Origin: an uncultured Ruminococcus sp.
GTDB lineage: Bacteria > Bacillota > Clostridia > Oscillospirales > Acutalibacteraceae
Assembly (NCBI GenBank): GCA_902773065.1
Contig: CACYDD010000056.1
Coordinates: forward strand, 1 to 28,386
DNA: 28,386 nucleotides
Reading direction: 5' to 3'
In this document: in pieces, positions 1-6,519 of the stretch
How the letters are laid out: each line of letters opens with the position of its first letter
Numbering within the stretch: position 1 is the stretch's first letter
Made by a program: the position numbers and the translations under genes
The notes under the pieces: model-generated
Databases searched by the model: none
What the model was told of the DNA's origin: nothing
Seen by the model: only the letters and a program-made list of their open reading frames with translations

Positions 1-21
1 GACGAAGGGAGGATTGGTATT

Positions 22-126
22 ATGCTTACATATGGTGAAATTATTGCCACAGTGGCTGTTTTGATATCAATTTCTCGTCTGGTGCTTGACATTGTGAAGT
101 ACCTCGATGAGACTAAAAAGAAATAA
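22..126 (+). CDS. Small hydrophobic peptide, candidate type I toxin
   Basis: A 34-codon reading frame starts at ATG 22 behind a strong ribosome binding site (GGGAGG at 7-12, 9 bases before the start). The product begins MLTYGEIIATV, has one hydrophobic segment at about residues 7-24 and ends in a charged tail (DETKKK). A short single membrane span with a lysine tail fits the putative holin-like / TxpA-type toxins of Firmicutes, which depolarise the membrane when over-expressed. The main support is context: a minus-strand promoter at 211-239 drives an RNA towards the 3' end of this gene, as in txpA/ratA-type pairs. The lysine codons lie over the U-tract of that RNA's terminator. The gene's own promoter is outside the window. 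It could instead be a harmless small membrane protein. Confidence 0.6.
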   Translation: MLTYGEIIATVAVLISISRLVLDIVKYLDETKKK

Positions 127-204
127 CCGCCTCTTCCCAAAATAGAGCGGTTATTTCTTTACCGAATTTATTAGGGGACTGCCGTAAAGGGTAAGTCCCT
201 TGTC
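114..204 (-). ncRNA. Antisense RNA convergent on the small hydrophobic peptide gene
   Basis: The predicted transcript of about 90 bases starts near 204, 7 bases below a TATAAT box, and runs leftward. It would contain a 5' hairpin (175-180 paired with 194-199) and end at a 13-bp hairpin (121-156) followed by TTTTT (minus strand, 119-115). It overlaps the last codons and 3' untranslated region of the peptide gene, so it could base-pair with the toxin mRNA. Ends are predicted from sequence only. Confidence 0.6.
121..156. terminator. Bidirectional intrinsic terminator
   Basis: AAATAACCGC (121-130) plus TCT (132-134) pairs with AGA plus GCGGTTATTT (144-156), with one bulged C. On the minus strand it is followed by CTTTTT and on the plus strand by CTTT. 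It can end the antisense RNA and, more weakly, the peptide mRNA. Confidence 0.65.
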
Positions 205-210
205 ATTTTA

Positions 211-239
211 ATTATAATACATTGCCAGAGAAAAGTCAA
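211..239 (-). promoter_or_regulatory. Sigma-A promoter of the first antisense RNA
   Basis: Read on the minus strand: TTGACT (239-234), a 17-base spacer, and TATAAT (216-211). The match to consensus is nearly perfect and it points at the small peptide gene. Confidence 0.75.
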
Positions 240-248
240 GGATTTTGA

Positions 249-277
249 TTGACAACTTAGAGACAATTATGTACAAT
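249..277 (+). promoter_or_regulatory. Sigma-A promoter of unknown target, back to back with the antisense promoter
   Basis: TTGACA (249-254), 17-base spacer, TACAAT (272-277). Only 9 bases separate its -35 box from that of the oppositely directed antisense promoter. No open frame with a ribosome binding site follows within 110 bases. It may make a short untranslated RNA or read into the RHH gene. I see no gene in 285-389. Confidence 0.5.
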
Positions 278-389
278 TCTCCATTTGAACAGCCGCCTTT
301 ATGAAGAACTAAAGCGGGAAAACAGACTAGAACTTCCTAATTTGATATCATTGTTCCATTTGAGAATTTATTTTTTAAATAAAAAACGC

Positions 390-430
390 TTGACTGTTCT
401 GTCCGTACGTGTTATTATAGTTGTACGGAC
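390..430 (+). promoter_or_regulatory. Promoter and palindromic operator of the RHH gene
   Basis: TTGACT (390-395), 17-base spacer, TATTAT (413-418). The inverted repeat GTCCGTAC (401-408) / GTACGGAC (423-430) brackets the -10 box and start point. That placement is typical of autorepression by a small dimeric regulator, and the next gene encodes an RHH protein. Binding of that protein here is inference. Confidence 0.65.
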
Positions 431-450
431 GGGAAAGCGTGGTGAAACAA

Positions 451-621
451 ATGTCCCGAACTAAATCTGATAAATCTAAAAATATGCGTTTTGAAATTCG
501 TATCAATTCTGAAACTGCTGATAAGTTACAGTATTGTGCTGAAAAAATGGGCACAACAAAAACGGATGTAATTCACAAAGGCATAGATTTAGTAAAGGCA
601 GAGTTAGACAAAAAAGAATAA
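451..621 (+). CDS. Ribbon-helix-helix (CopG/Arc-type) DNA-binding protein
   Basis: The 56-residue product is basic at its N-terminus, followed by a beta-strand (MRFEIRI, residues 12-18) and two helices (SETADKLQYCAEKMG, then KTDVIHKGIDLVKAEL). This is the RHH fold used by Arc, CopG and many antitoxins, which dimerise through the strand and place it in the DNA major groove. Upstream in-frame TTG and GTG codons at 421-442 overlap or closely follow the predicted start point near 425. I therefore chose ATG 451, with GTGGTGA a few bases upstream; GTG 442 is the alternative. The gene has its own promoter with a palindrome around the -10 box, so autoregulation is likely. No toxin partner follows; a convergent antisense RNA overlaps its last codons instead. 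Confidence 0.75.
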   Translation: MSRTKSDKSKNMRFEIRINSETADKLQYCAEKMGTTKTDVIHKGIDLVKAELDKKE

Positions 622-682
622 CAGTAGTGCCGCCTACCAAGCAAAAACACTACTGTTACTAACTGACAGATTGCTCTATCTG
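610..682 (-). ncRNA. Antisense RNA at the 3' end of the RHH gene
   Basis: The predicted RNA of about 73 bases starts near 682, 7 bases below a TATAAT box. It crosses the 3' flank of the RHH gene and ends at an 11-bp hairpin (619-658) followed by a minus-strand U-tract over the terminal DKKE codons. It resembles the antisense unit at 114-204 in layout and the one at 838-916 in sequence. Confidence 0.6.
619..658 (-). terminator. Intrinsic terminator of the RHH antisense RNA
   Basis: TAACAGTAGTG (619-629) pairs perfectly with CACTACTGTTA (648-658). On the minus strand TTCTTTTTT follows directly; on the plus strand there is no U-tract. It is therefore directional, against the RHH gene. Confidence 0.65.
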
Positions 683-688
683 AAATCT

Positions 689-717
689 ATTATACATCAG
701 ATAAGCTTTTCTGTCAA
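689..717 (-). promoter_or_regulatory. Sigma-A promoter of the RHH antisense RNA
   Basis: Minus strand: TTGACA (717-712), 17-base spacer, TATAAT (694-689). Both boxes and the spacer are perfect consensus. Confidence 0.75.
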
Positions 718-739
718 ATTAAAAAACTTCAAAAAGCTC

Positions 740-768
740 TTGACTTTTGGGCTACAATAATTTATAAA
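740..768 (+). promoter_or_regulatory. Sigma-A promoter in front of the RHH remnant
   Basis: TTGACT (740-745), 17-base spacer, TATAAA (763-768). It may also supply the transcript for the gene at 982, since I see no closer promoter for that gene. Confidence 0.5.
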
Positions 769-851
769 GATACACACAGCAAGAAAAGATTAGCCGAGCC
801 GAAGCAGTCAGAAGGGGCATATTGAAGTTGGAAAGCGAAATAAAAGAATAA
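768..851 (+). pseudogene. C-terminal remnant of a second RHH regulator gene
   Basis: This 27-codon frame, closed by TAA 849-851, encodes a stretch containing SRAEAVRRGILKLESEIKE. That is the usual second helix of CopG-like RHH proteins (S-R-x-E-A-I-R-R-G-I). The N-terminal strand and first helix are missing and no start codon precedes the conserved part, so I read it as a truncated copy. The deletion has brought a promoter right up to the remnant. Its 3' end keeps the same relationship to an antisense RNA as the intact RHH gene. A 9-residue peptide from TTG 822 (after GAAGGGG) could still be made. Confidence 0.55.
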
Positions 852-916
852 CGGCAACGCCGCACCGTAGGAAGTAAAGCGTTACCGTTACAAACCAACA
901 GAAGTTTCCCTCTGTG
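838..916 (-). ncRNA. Second-copy antisense RNA at the RHH remnant
   Basis: The predicted RNA of about 79 bases starts near 916 and ends at the hairpin 849-890 plus a T-rich minus-strand tract over the IKE codons. Its promoter and terminator are intact although the facing gene is truncated. It could therefore still be made and act on the related RHH mRNA, though the stems have diverged. Confidence 0.55.
849..890 (-). terminator. Intrinsic terminator of the second-copy antisense RNA
   Basis: TAACGGCAACGC (849-860) pairs with GCGTTACCGTTA (879-890), with one mismatch in 12. TTCTTTTA follows on the minus strand. Confidence 0.6.
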
Positions 917-922
917 AAATCA

Positions 923-952
923 ATTATATCACAGCAAGGAACTTTCTGTCAA
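923..952 (-). promoter_or_regulatory. Sigma-A promoter of the second-copy antisense RNA
   Basis: Minus strand: TTGACA (952-947), 18-base spacer, TATAAT (928-923). Confidence 0.7.
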
Positions 953-981
953 ACAAAATTTGATGAAAGGTTCTGATTTAA

Positions 982-1236
982 ATGGAACAAAAAGAAATTG
1001 CAGGTAAAATATGTGAAACAGCAGAAGATATTGCAGTAAATATTATCTATATCAAGGGTCTGGCAGATATCAATAGTGTTTTAGCACTTTGTGAATCGAG
1101 AAGAATAGTAGATTCACCTTACACAGAGGATATGTTTTTTTCACTATTTTCTTTGCAGCACATGATAGCTGACCGTATTCATGAAGATACAGAACATCTG
1201 TACGAACTTTGTAATACTTTAAAAAATAACGGATAA
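982..1236 (+). CDS. Unknown 84-residue protein
   Basis: I do not recognise this protein. It starts MEQKEIAGKICETAED, is acidic and appears mostly helical, with no signal peptide, membrane span or metal-binding motif. A GAAAGG element lies 12 bases before ATG 982. A strong 17-bp hairpin follows directly, so it looks like a complete short transcription unit. Its position beside the antisense-RNA patch suggests accessory or phage-type origin, but nothing in the protein says what it does. Confidence 0.55.
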   Translation: MEQKEIAGKICETAEDIAVNIIYIKGLADINSVLALCESRRIVDSPYTEDMFFSLFSLQHMIADRIHEDTEHLYELCNTLKNNG

Positions 1237-1241
1237 TATTA

Positions 1242-1283
1242 AAACCGTTGCAGTCACGTCATTCATCGTGACTGCAACGGTTT
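1242..1283. terminator. Perfect 17-bp hairpin, probable shared terminator
   Basis: AAACCGTTGCAGTCACG (1242-1258) pairs without mismatch with 1267-1283 across an 8-base loop. The minus strand continues TTTTAATATT, so it could end read-through from the mutase gene at 1513-3234 as well as the unknown gene at 982-1236. Confidence 0.65.
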
Positions 1284-1512
1284 AATGCATAATGAGTAGC
1301 ATAGGGAGATATGTTTTCCCGCACTGGAATTTACTAAAAATCTTACCACAATTTTGACGGAGGGGGTTCGATAACTTCCCCCGACTATTGAAGCTAATTT
1401 CAGCGTACAAAACTCTAAAACGCAATTCATTATATATTTGAAACGCGGCAATAAAATGAAAAATTGCAGAAACCAGAGTGCGAAATAGGGTCCGGCGGCT
1501 CGCCGGCATTGA
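1284..1512. other. Intergenic spacer with a small GC hairpin
   Basis: I see no credible gene here. CCGGCG (1492-1497) and CGCCGG (1501-1506) form a 6-bp hairpin just below the stop codon of the minus-strand mutase, without a clear U-tract. Minus-strand frames across the spacer have no ribosome binding site or recognisable product. Confidence 0.4.
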
Positions 1513-3234
1513 TTATTGAATGCCGAGGGTGTGGACAACAGAGGTTGTCATGTTTTCGGCGATTGTTTTTGCATCGTCCTCAGTTTTGCCTACAGCGGTG
1601 ATGTACACTTTGATTTTCGGTTCAGTACCCGAAGGTCTGACGATTGCTGCTCCACCGCCTTCAAGGGCATAGGCGAGAACATTGGATTTTGGAAGGTCAA
1701 TGGTTTCCTGTGTGCCTGCTGTAAGATCCTTTGAAACAGAATTCAGGTAATCGGAAGCATTGGTAACTTTGAATCCTGCAATTTCTGTCGGGTGAGACTT
1801 ACGCAGAGAAGTCATGATATCCGCCATTTTCTGCATTCCGGCAGAACCCTCGAATTCAAACGCTTTTGTTTCGTTGATGTAATAGCCGAATTCGTCATAA
1901 AGCTCATTCATCACGTCATTCAGGCTCTTGCCTTTTGTACGGTAATAAGCAGCCATTTCGCAGATCAGCATAGAAGCAACAACCGCATCCTTGTCTCTTA
2001 CATAAGTTCCGGCAAGATAACCGTAGCTTTCCTCAAAGCCGAAAACATATCTGTTTTCTTCATGCTTCTGTTCGAGGAGAAGAATCTGTTCGCCGATATA
2101 TTTGAAGCCTGTCAGCACGTTTTTAAGCTCACAGCCGTATTTTTCGCAGACCTTTTCCACCAGCTTGCTGGTAACGATGGTTTTTACTGCTACCGGATTT
2201 TCGGGCAGTGTGCCATTCTGCTTTCTGCTGCTGAGAATATAATTGATCAGCATGATACCTGTTTCGTTGCCGCTCATCAGACGATAGCCGCCGTCAACTT
2301 TTACAGCAATACCTACACGGTCACTGTCAGGATCGGTAGCGAGAAGGAGATCGGGCTGTTCCTTTTCGGAAAGTTTCAGACCGAGATCAAGTGCTTCCTT
2401 GATTTCGGGATTCGGGTACGGACAGGTGGTAAAGTTGCCGTCAGGCTGTTCCTGTTCGGGTACGATAACAACATCTTCAACGCCGATCCTGTCAAGAATC
2501 TTGCGGACAAGCTTGTTGCCTGCACCGTTGAGCGGTGTGTAAACAACCTTCAGCCCCGAGCCTTTGCAGATATCGGGATTGACAGACTGTGCCTGTACAT
2601 TGTCAAGATAGGTTTCATAAAGGTCATCACTGATCCATTCGATCAGACCGTTTTTGATACCCTCGTCAAAATCAACAAGTTTAATATCTCCGTTGAAGTA
2701 ATCGACATTTTCGATTTCTTCAAATACAGCATTTGCATTGACATCTGTCATCTGACAGCCGTCACTGCCGTAGCATTTATAGCCGTTGTATTTTGCCGGG
2801 TTATGGCTTGCTGTTACCATTATGCCTGCCTGTGTTTTCAGTTCTCTTACCGCAAAGGAGACAACAGGTGTCGGCTGCAGTTCTTTGCTGAGATAAGCCT
2901 TGACGCCGTTTGCTGCCAGAACTCTTGCAGCTTCTTTAGCGAAAAGATCAGCCTTGATTCTTGAATCATATGAAATGGCAACAGACGCATTCTTGTATTT
3001 TTTGTTCAGAAAATTGGCAAGTCCCTGTGTCGCACGGCGGACAGTATAGATATTCATTCTGTTAGTGCCTGCACCGATCACACCTCTCAGACCTGCCGTG
3101 CCGAATTTAAGCTCTGTGTAGAAACGTTCATATATTTCCTCATCATTGCCGATTATTCCATTCAGCTCATTGATCAGATCCTCATCCTCTTTTGCGTTAC
3201 CGAGCCATAATTCATAAGCAGCTTCGATATTCAT
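1513..3234 (-). CDS. Phosphoglucomutase / phosphomannomutase (alpha-D-phosphohexomutase family)
   Basis: This 573-residue enzyme of usual family length interconverts sugar 1- and 6-phosphates in the cytoplasm, feeding glycogen, cell-wall and nucleotide-sugar synthesis. All four active-site elements are present: TASHNP with the phosphorylated Ser143, the metal loop DPDSDR at 301-306, the sugar-binding GFEESYG at 399-405 and the phosphate-binding RPSGTEPK at 533-540. The N-terminal FGTAGLRG (about 44-51) and the length place it with the PgcA-type Firmicutes enzymes that favour glucose phosphates. AGGGGG lies a few bases before ATG 3234, and its own promoter is at 3328-3356. Substrate choice between glucose and mannose phosphate cannot be settled from sequence alone. 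Confidence 0.93.
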   Translation of the reverse strand: MNIEAAYELWLGNAKEDEDLINELNGIIGNDEEIYERFYTELKFGTAGLRGVIGAGTNRMNIYTVRRATQGLANFLNKKYKNASVAISYDSRIKADLFAKEAARVLAANGVKAYLSKELQPTPVVSFAVRELKTQAGIMVTASHNPAKYNGYKCYGSDGCQMTDVNANAVFEEIENVDYFNGDIKLVDFDEGIKNGLIEWISDDLYETYLDNVQAQSVNPDICKGSGLKVVYTPLNGAGNKLVRKILDRIGVEDVVIVPEQEQPDGNFTTCPYPNPEIKEALDLGLKLSEKEQPDLLLATDPDSDRVGIAVKVDGGYRLMSGNETGIMLINYILSSRKQNGTLPENPVAVKTIVTSKLVEKVCEKYGCELKNVLTGFKYIGEQILLLEQKHEENRYVFGFEESYGYLAGTYVRDKDAVVASMLICEMAAYYRTKGKSLNDVMNELYDEFGYYINETKAFEFEGSAGMQKMADIMTSLRKSHPTEIAGFKVTNASDYLNSVSKDLTAGTQETIDLPKSNVLAYALEGGGAAIVRPSGTEPKIKVYITAVGKTEDDAKTIAENMTTSVVHTLGIQ

Positions 3235-3327
3235 ATTAAAAAACCCCCTGTAGATCAGAAACTATATCGCATTAAGAAAATGTCGACCGATTCAATATGT
3301 TTAATCAACATTTACTTAATTATAAAT

Positions 3328-3356
3328 ATCATACCACATTTTCTCTTATCTTTCAA
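3328..3356 (-). promoter_or_regulatory. Sigma-A promoter of the phosphohexomutase gene
   Basis: Minus strand: TTGAAA (3356-3351), 17-base spacer, TATGAT (3333-3328). It leaves a leader of about 87 bases before ATG 3234. Confidence 0.6.
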
Positions 3357-3512
3357 CATATAGTTTTAAAACATTGTCGTATTTTTTTTTGGTGGATGTC
3401 GATTTATTTTGCTCATTCAATTATTTTTTTGTCTATTTATGATAGGCTGAAAAAGTAAAATCCCTTTTAAAAAAATTCTCCAGTAAAATTTTCCAAAAAA
3501 TGCTCTTTTGTC

Positions 3513-3541
3513 TTGTATTCAACAGAATTTTAAGTTACAAT
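3513..3541 (+). promoter_or_regulatory. Promoter of the lipocalin-like / second mutase unit
   Basis: TTGTAT (3513-3518), 17-base spacer, TACAAT (3536-3541). It places the transcript start near 3548, which rules out an upstream TTG at 3508 as start of the next gene and supports ATG 3574. Confidence 0.5.
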
Positions 3542-3573
3542 ATAAATATATCATTGTACAGGAGGCTGAGAGA

Positions 3574-4590
3574 ATGACCGAAGAAGAAAATACGGTTAGT
3601 GAAGAAGATATTGCCGATAGTGATATCGCCGATGATGCTCCTCCGGAAATCGGAGAAAGGGAAGAAAATAATGCGGAAGAGGACAGGAATCTTAAAGTAA
3701 AAGAAGCAGAAAAAGTTTCAAAAAAGCCTGTAAGGTATCATGCACCGCTGTATATTGCAGGGTGTATCTTGATGGCGGCTGTTCTGATTTTCGGAATATC
3801 TGCCTGCTTTTTCAATACCGATATTGAAGGCACATGGGGAATTGAAGTTCCGACAAGCGAAGAGAATCAGACCATGAAATTCAATCTGAGCTTTGATGAC
3901 AATACCGTCAGACTTCAGTCGGGAGGAACGGTAACGATCGGCAGATTTTCCATTGCAGAGGAAAACGGCGGCCGGCTGGTTGACGAGGACGGCAATTCCC
4001 TGCTGATGCTTTATCTGAATGTGGACGGCAATCCCTTGGTCTATAAATTCAATTATCAGTTTGAGGGAAATCTCTTTACAGGCAGAACGCTGAAACTGAC
4101 AGACTTGACAGGTATGTTTCTCATGCCTGATACAAAGGATAGCAGTGAGGAGGACGTAAAACGGCATAAGAAGATCACCGAAAGCGAAAAAAGAGGCGAT
4201 ACTACATATTATGTCTGGAGCTTCCGTCCGTCAACAGAGGTATATAAAACTGAAAAGACGGAAAATTTCAAAGCCGACAGTAAGCTGATAGGAACATGGC
4301 TTTATAAAACCGAGGATGAGGCTTATCCCTATACATTTACCTTTACCAAGGACGGTAAATTTGAGCAGTATTCCTATGAGCAGGAAATTCACGGTACTTA
4401 TACTGTCAAGGACGGCGTGTGTGTGATCAACTATTACGGTACTTCCGATGTCGAGCGGCAGATCGAATTATCCTATACCGTCAAAGATAAAAAGCTGACA
4501 CTGTCACAGGATTACGGAGATTACGGTACTATTGAAAGAGAGCTTACCAAAACCAATGACAAATACGCTTTTAAAAGTGAAACAAAATAG
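3574..4590 (+). CDS. Membrane-anchored protein with two lipocalin-like (DUF5640-type) domains
   Basis: The product is 338 residues. AGGAGG at 3560-3565 sits 8 bases before ATG 3574. The N-terminus is a very acidic cytoplasmic stretch (1-50), then one membrane span (about 59-80), then an exported part. Two domains each open with the G-T-W signature of lipocalin-like barrels: IEGTWGI at 84-90 and LIGTWLY at 238-244. Both are rich in alternating beta-strands (for example YTFTFTKDGKFEQY). Such modules are common in secreted proteins of Ruminococcus and relatives, with no known ligand. No terminator separates it from the mutase 87 bases downstream, so the two are probably co-transcribed. The function is unknown; a cell-surface sensor or stabilising role is speculation. 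Confidence 0.75.
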   Translation: MTEEENTVSEEDIADSDIADDAPPEIGEREENNAEEDRNLKVKEAEKVSKKPVRYHAPLYIAGCILMAAVLIFGISACFFNTDIEGTWGIEVPTSEENQTMKFNLSFDDNTVRLQSGGTVTIGRFSIAEENGGRLVDEDGNSLLMLYLNVDGNPLVYKFNYQFEGNLFTGRTLKLTDLTGMFLMPDTKDSSEEDVKRHKKITESEKRGDTTYYVWSFRPSTEVYKTEKTENFKADSKLIGTWLYKTEDEAYPYTFTFTKDGKFEQYSYEQEIHGTYTVKDGVCVINYYGTSDVERQIELSYTVKDKKLTLSQDYGDYGTIERELTKTNDKYAFKSETK

Positions 4591-4612
4591 TGATTAGTGG
4601 TTAGTGGTTAGT
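4591..4612. repeat. Short tandem repeat TTAGTGG
   Basis: Three near-copies of TTAGTGG lie immediately after the stop codon (GATTAGTGGTTAGTGGTTAG). The rest of the 87-base gap contains TTGTACATTGTACATTA, another short duplication, and the AAGGAG site of the next gene. Confidence 0.6.
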
Positions 4613-4677
4613 AAAGCTAACTTTCCCATGCACAATCATTGTACATTGTACATTAAAATAAAAAGGAGATTTTTATT

Positions 4678-6513
4678 ATGTTGAATGATTTTTGGAAACA
4701 GCTGAAAAGCGGCACAGATATCAGAGGTGTAGCTGTAGAGGGTGCAGGCAGTGAAGTCAACCTGACGGAAAAAACAGTGACGGCAATCGTTAACGGTTTT
4801 GTTCTTTGGCTTTCCGCCAAAAAGGGAACACAGGCAAATGAGCTGACAATTTCCGTCGGCAGGGATTCGAGAATATCGGGACCTGAGATACTGGAATATA
4901 CAGCGGCTGCACTGATGAAATCAGGTGTTACGGTGCTTGACTGCGACCTTGCTTCCACACCTTCCATGTTCCTGACAACCGTGGAAACGGCCGCTGACGG
5001 TGCTATCCAGATCACAGCAAGCCATCACCCCTATGACAGAAACGGACTGAAATTCTTTACCCGTGAGGGCGGACTCAATAGTGAAGATATCGAAGCAATT
5101 CTTGAATTTGCACAAAATGGAGAAGCACCTGCGGAAAGCAAGGGCGGCAAAAGAATCGACACGGATTATATGAGCCGCTATGCATATTCTCTGCGTGAAA
5201 TGATCAAAGAGCAGGTCAACTCCGATGACGACTATCATCATCCGCTGAAAGGCTTTAAGATCGTTGTTGATGCCGGAAACGGCGTAGGCGGTTTCTATGC
5301 AACGGATGTACTGGAAGCACTCGGTGCAGATATCAGAGGAAGTCAGTTCCTTGAACCTGACGGCAGATTTCCGAACCATACTCCCAACCCCGAAGATGCC
5401 GAAGCAATTGCTTCCATCAGCAAGGCAGTTGTGGAGAGCAACGCACACCTTGGTGTGATTTTTGATACAGATGTTGACAGGGGAGGAGCAGTGGATGCAA
5501 ATGGTAAGGAGATCAACCGCAACCGCCTTGTGGCACTCGCGTCTGCGATCGCACTGGAAGGAAACGAAGGCGGTCTGATCGTGACCGATTCCATTACCTC
5601 AAGCGGACTCAAAACATTTATTGAAGATACCCTCGGCGGCAAGCACCTGCGCTTCAAGAGAGGCTACAAGAATGTTATCAACGAAGCAATCGCACAGAAC
5701 GAAAAGGGTGTGAATTGTCCGCTTGCGATCGAAACATCGGGTCATGCGGCAATGAGAGAGAATTATTTCCTTGATGACGGTGCTTATCTTGTAACAAAGA
5801 TCATCATCAAAATGGCACAGCTCAGAAAAGAGGGCAAAAAGATCGAATCTGTAATCGAAGAGCTTGCAGAGCCTGTTGAAAGCAAAGAAATTCGTATCAA
5901 GATCACCGAAAAGGATTTCCGCAAATACGGCGAAAAGGTAATTGCCGATCTGACAGCTTATGCCAAAGAGCAAAAGACCTTTATTGTTGCCGAGGATAAC
6001 CATGAGGGTATCCGTGTATCGTTCAATAAAACAAACGGCAACGGCTGGTTCTTGCTGCGTCTCAGTGTACATGATCCGATCATGCCGCTGAATATTGAAA
6101 GCGACAGCAAGGGCGGCGTTGAGAAGATCTATAAGAAGATCCTTCCGTTCCTTGAAAGCTGCGAAGGTCTTGATACTTATAAAGAAACAGCCAAGAAGTC
6201 TGCTGTCAGGAAAACGACAACTAAGAAAACGGCTGCAAAAGCAGAGGTAACAGCCGAGGAGAAAGCAGAAACAAAACCTGCTGCAAAGAAAACAGCAGCA
6301 AAGAAAACCACAGCTGCTAAAGCAGAAGCAAAAACTGAGGAAAAAACCGAAGAAAAACCTGCTGCAAAGAAAACAGCAACAAAGAAAACAACCACGAAAA
6401 AACCTTCTGCTAAAGCAGAGGTAAAATCTGAGGAAACGACCGAAAAGAAACCTGCTAAGAAAACAGCCACGAAAAAGACTACTAAAACAACAAAGAAAAC
6501 AACCGAAGAATAA
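4678..6513 (+). CDS. Phosphomannomutase-like enzyme with histone-H1-like C-terminal tail
   Basis: The product is 611 residues. Residues 1-503 form a complete alpha-D-phosphohexomutase of the ManB/CpsG branch, with TASHHP and catalytic Ser115, metal loop DTDVDR at 263-268 and the sugar-loop equivalent ETSGH at 352-356. The C-terminal phosphate loop is diverged (KTNGNGWFLLRLS, 451-463) instead of R-x-S-G-T-E. Residues 504-611 are a low-complexity tail of repeated KKTAAKKTT and AKAE/TEEK units, like eukaryotic H1 or bacterial HU-like tails. It follows AAAAAGGAG at the usual distance. The tail is in the same frame with no break, so it belongs to the protein. It may bind nucleic acid or another polyanion such as the cell surface; that is inference. 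Confidence 0.88.
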   Translation: MLNDFWKQLKSGTDIRGVAVEGAGSEVNLTEKTVTAIVNGFVLWLSAKKGTQANELTISVGRDSRISGPEILEYTAAALMKSGVTVLDCDLASTPSMFLTTVETAADGAIQITASHHPYDRNGLKFFTREGGLNSEDIEAILEFAQNGEAPAESKGGKRIDTDYMSRYAYSLREMIKEQVNSDDDYHHPLKGFKIVVDAGNGVGGFYATDVLEALGADIRGSQFLEPDGRFPNHTPNPEDAEAIASISKAVVESNAHLGVIFDTDVDRGGAVDANGKEINRNRLVALASAIALEGNEGGLIVTDSITSSGLKTFIEDTLGGKHLRFKRGYKNVINEAIAQNEKGVNCPLAIETSGHAAMRENYFLDDGAYLVTKIIIKMAQLRKEGKKIESVIEELAEPVESKEIRIKITEKDFRKYGEKVIADLTAYAKEQKTFIVAEDNHEGIRVSFNKTNGNGWFLLRLSVHDPIMPLNIESDSKGGVEKIYKKILPFLESCEGLDTYKETAKKSAVRKTTTKKTAAKAEVTAEEKAETKPAAKKTAAKKTTAAKAEAKTEEKTEEKPAAKKTATKKTTTKKPSAKAEVKSEETTEKKPAKKTATKKTTKTTKKTTEE

Positions 6514-6519
6514 AAACGA

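Larger units (their letters stand above)
612..953. repeat. Imperfect direct duplication of the 3' end / antisense-RNA module
   Basis: Copy 1 (about 612-718) and copy 2 (about 842-953) share their layout and many short blocks: AAAAGAATAAC at the left, GCCGC in the terminator loop, GTTAC, ACAGA, TGAAATC-ATTATA around the -10 box, and TTCTGTCAA at the right. The terminator stems differ in sequence (CAGTAGTG versus CGGCAACGC) but both still pair. Compensating change of this kind points to selection on the RNA structure. Confidence 0.65.

Noticed and set aside
619..890. CRISPR or integron-type repeat array
   Set aside because: There are only two imperfect copies with different internal sequences, each explained by a promoter plus terminator unit; no regular spacers or cas genes.
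1263..1538. Minus-strand frames of 75-91 codons between the unknown gene and the mutase
   Set aside because: They have no ribosome binding site or family signature, and one overlaps the end of the mutase gene; the spacer looks non-coding.
1792..2964. A 390-codon open frame on the plus strand
   Set aside because: It lies entirely opposite the phosphohexomutase gene, has no ribosome binding site and its product is Phe/Ile/Cys-rich with no recognisable motif, as expected for a reverse-strand shadow.
3508..3573. TTG 3508 as start of the lipocalin-like gene
   Set aside because: It lies upstream of the predicted transcript start and lacks a ribosome binding site, while ATG 3574 has AGGAGG at ideal spacing.
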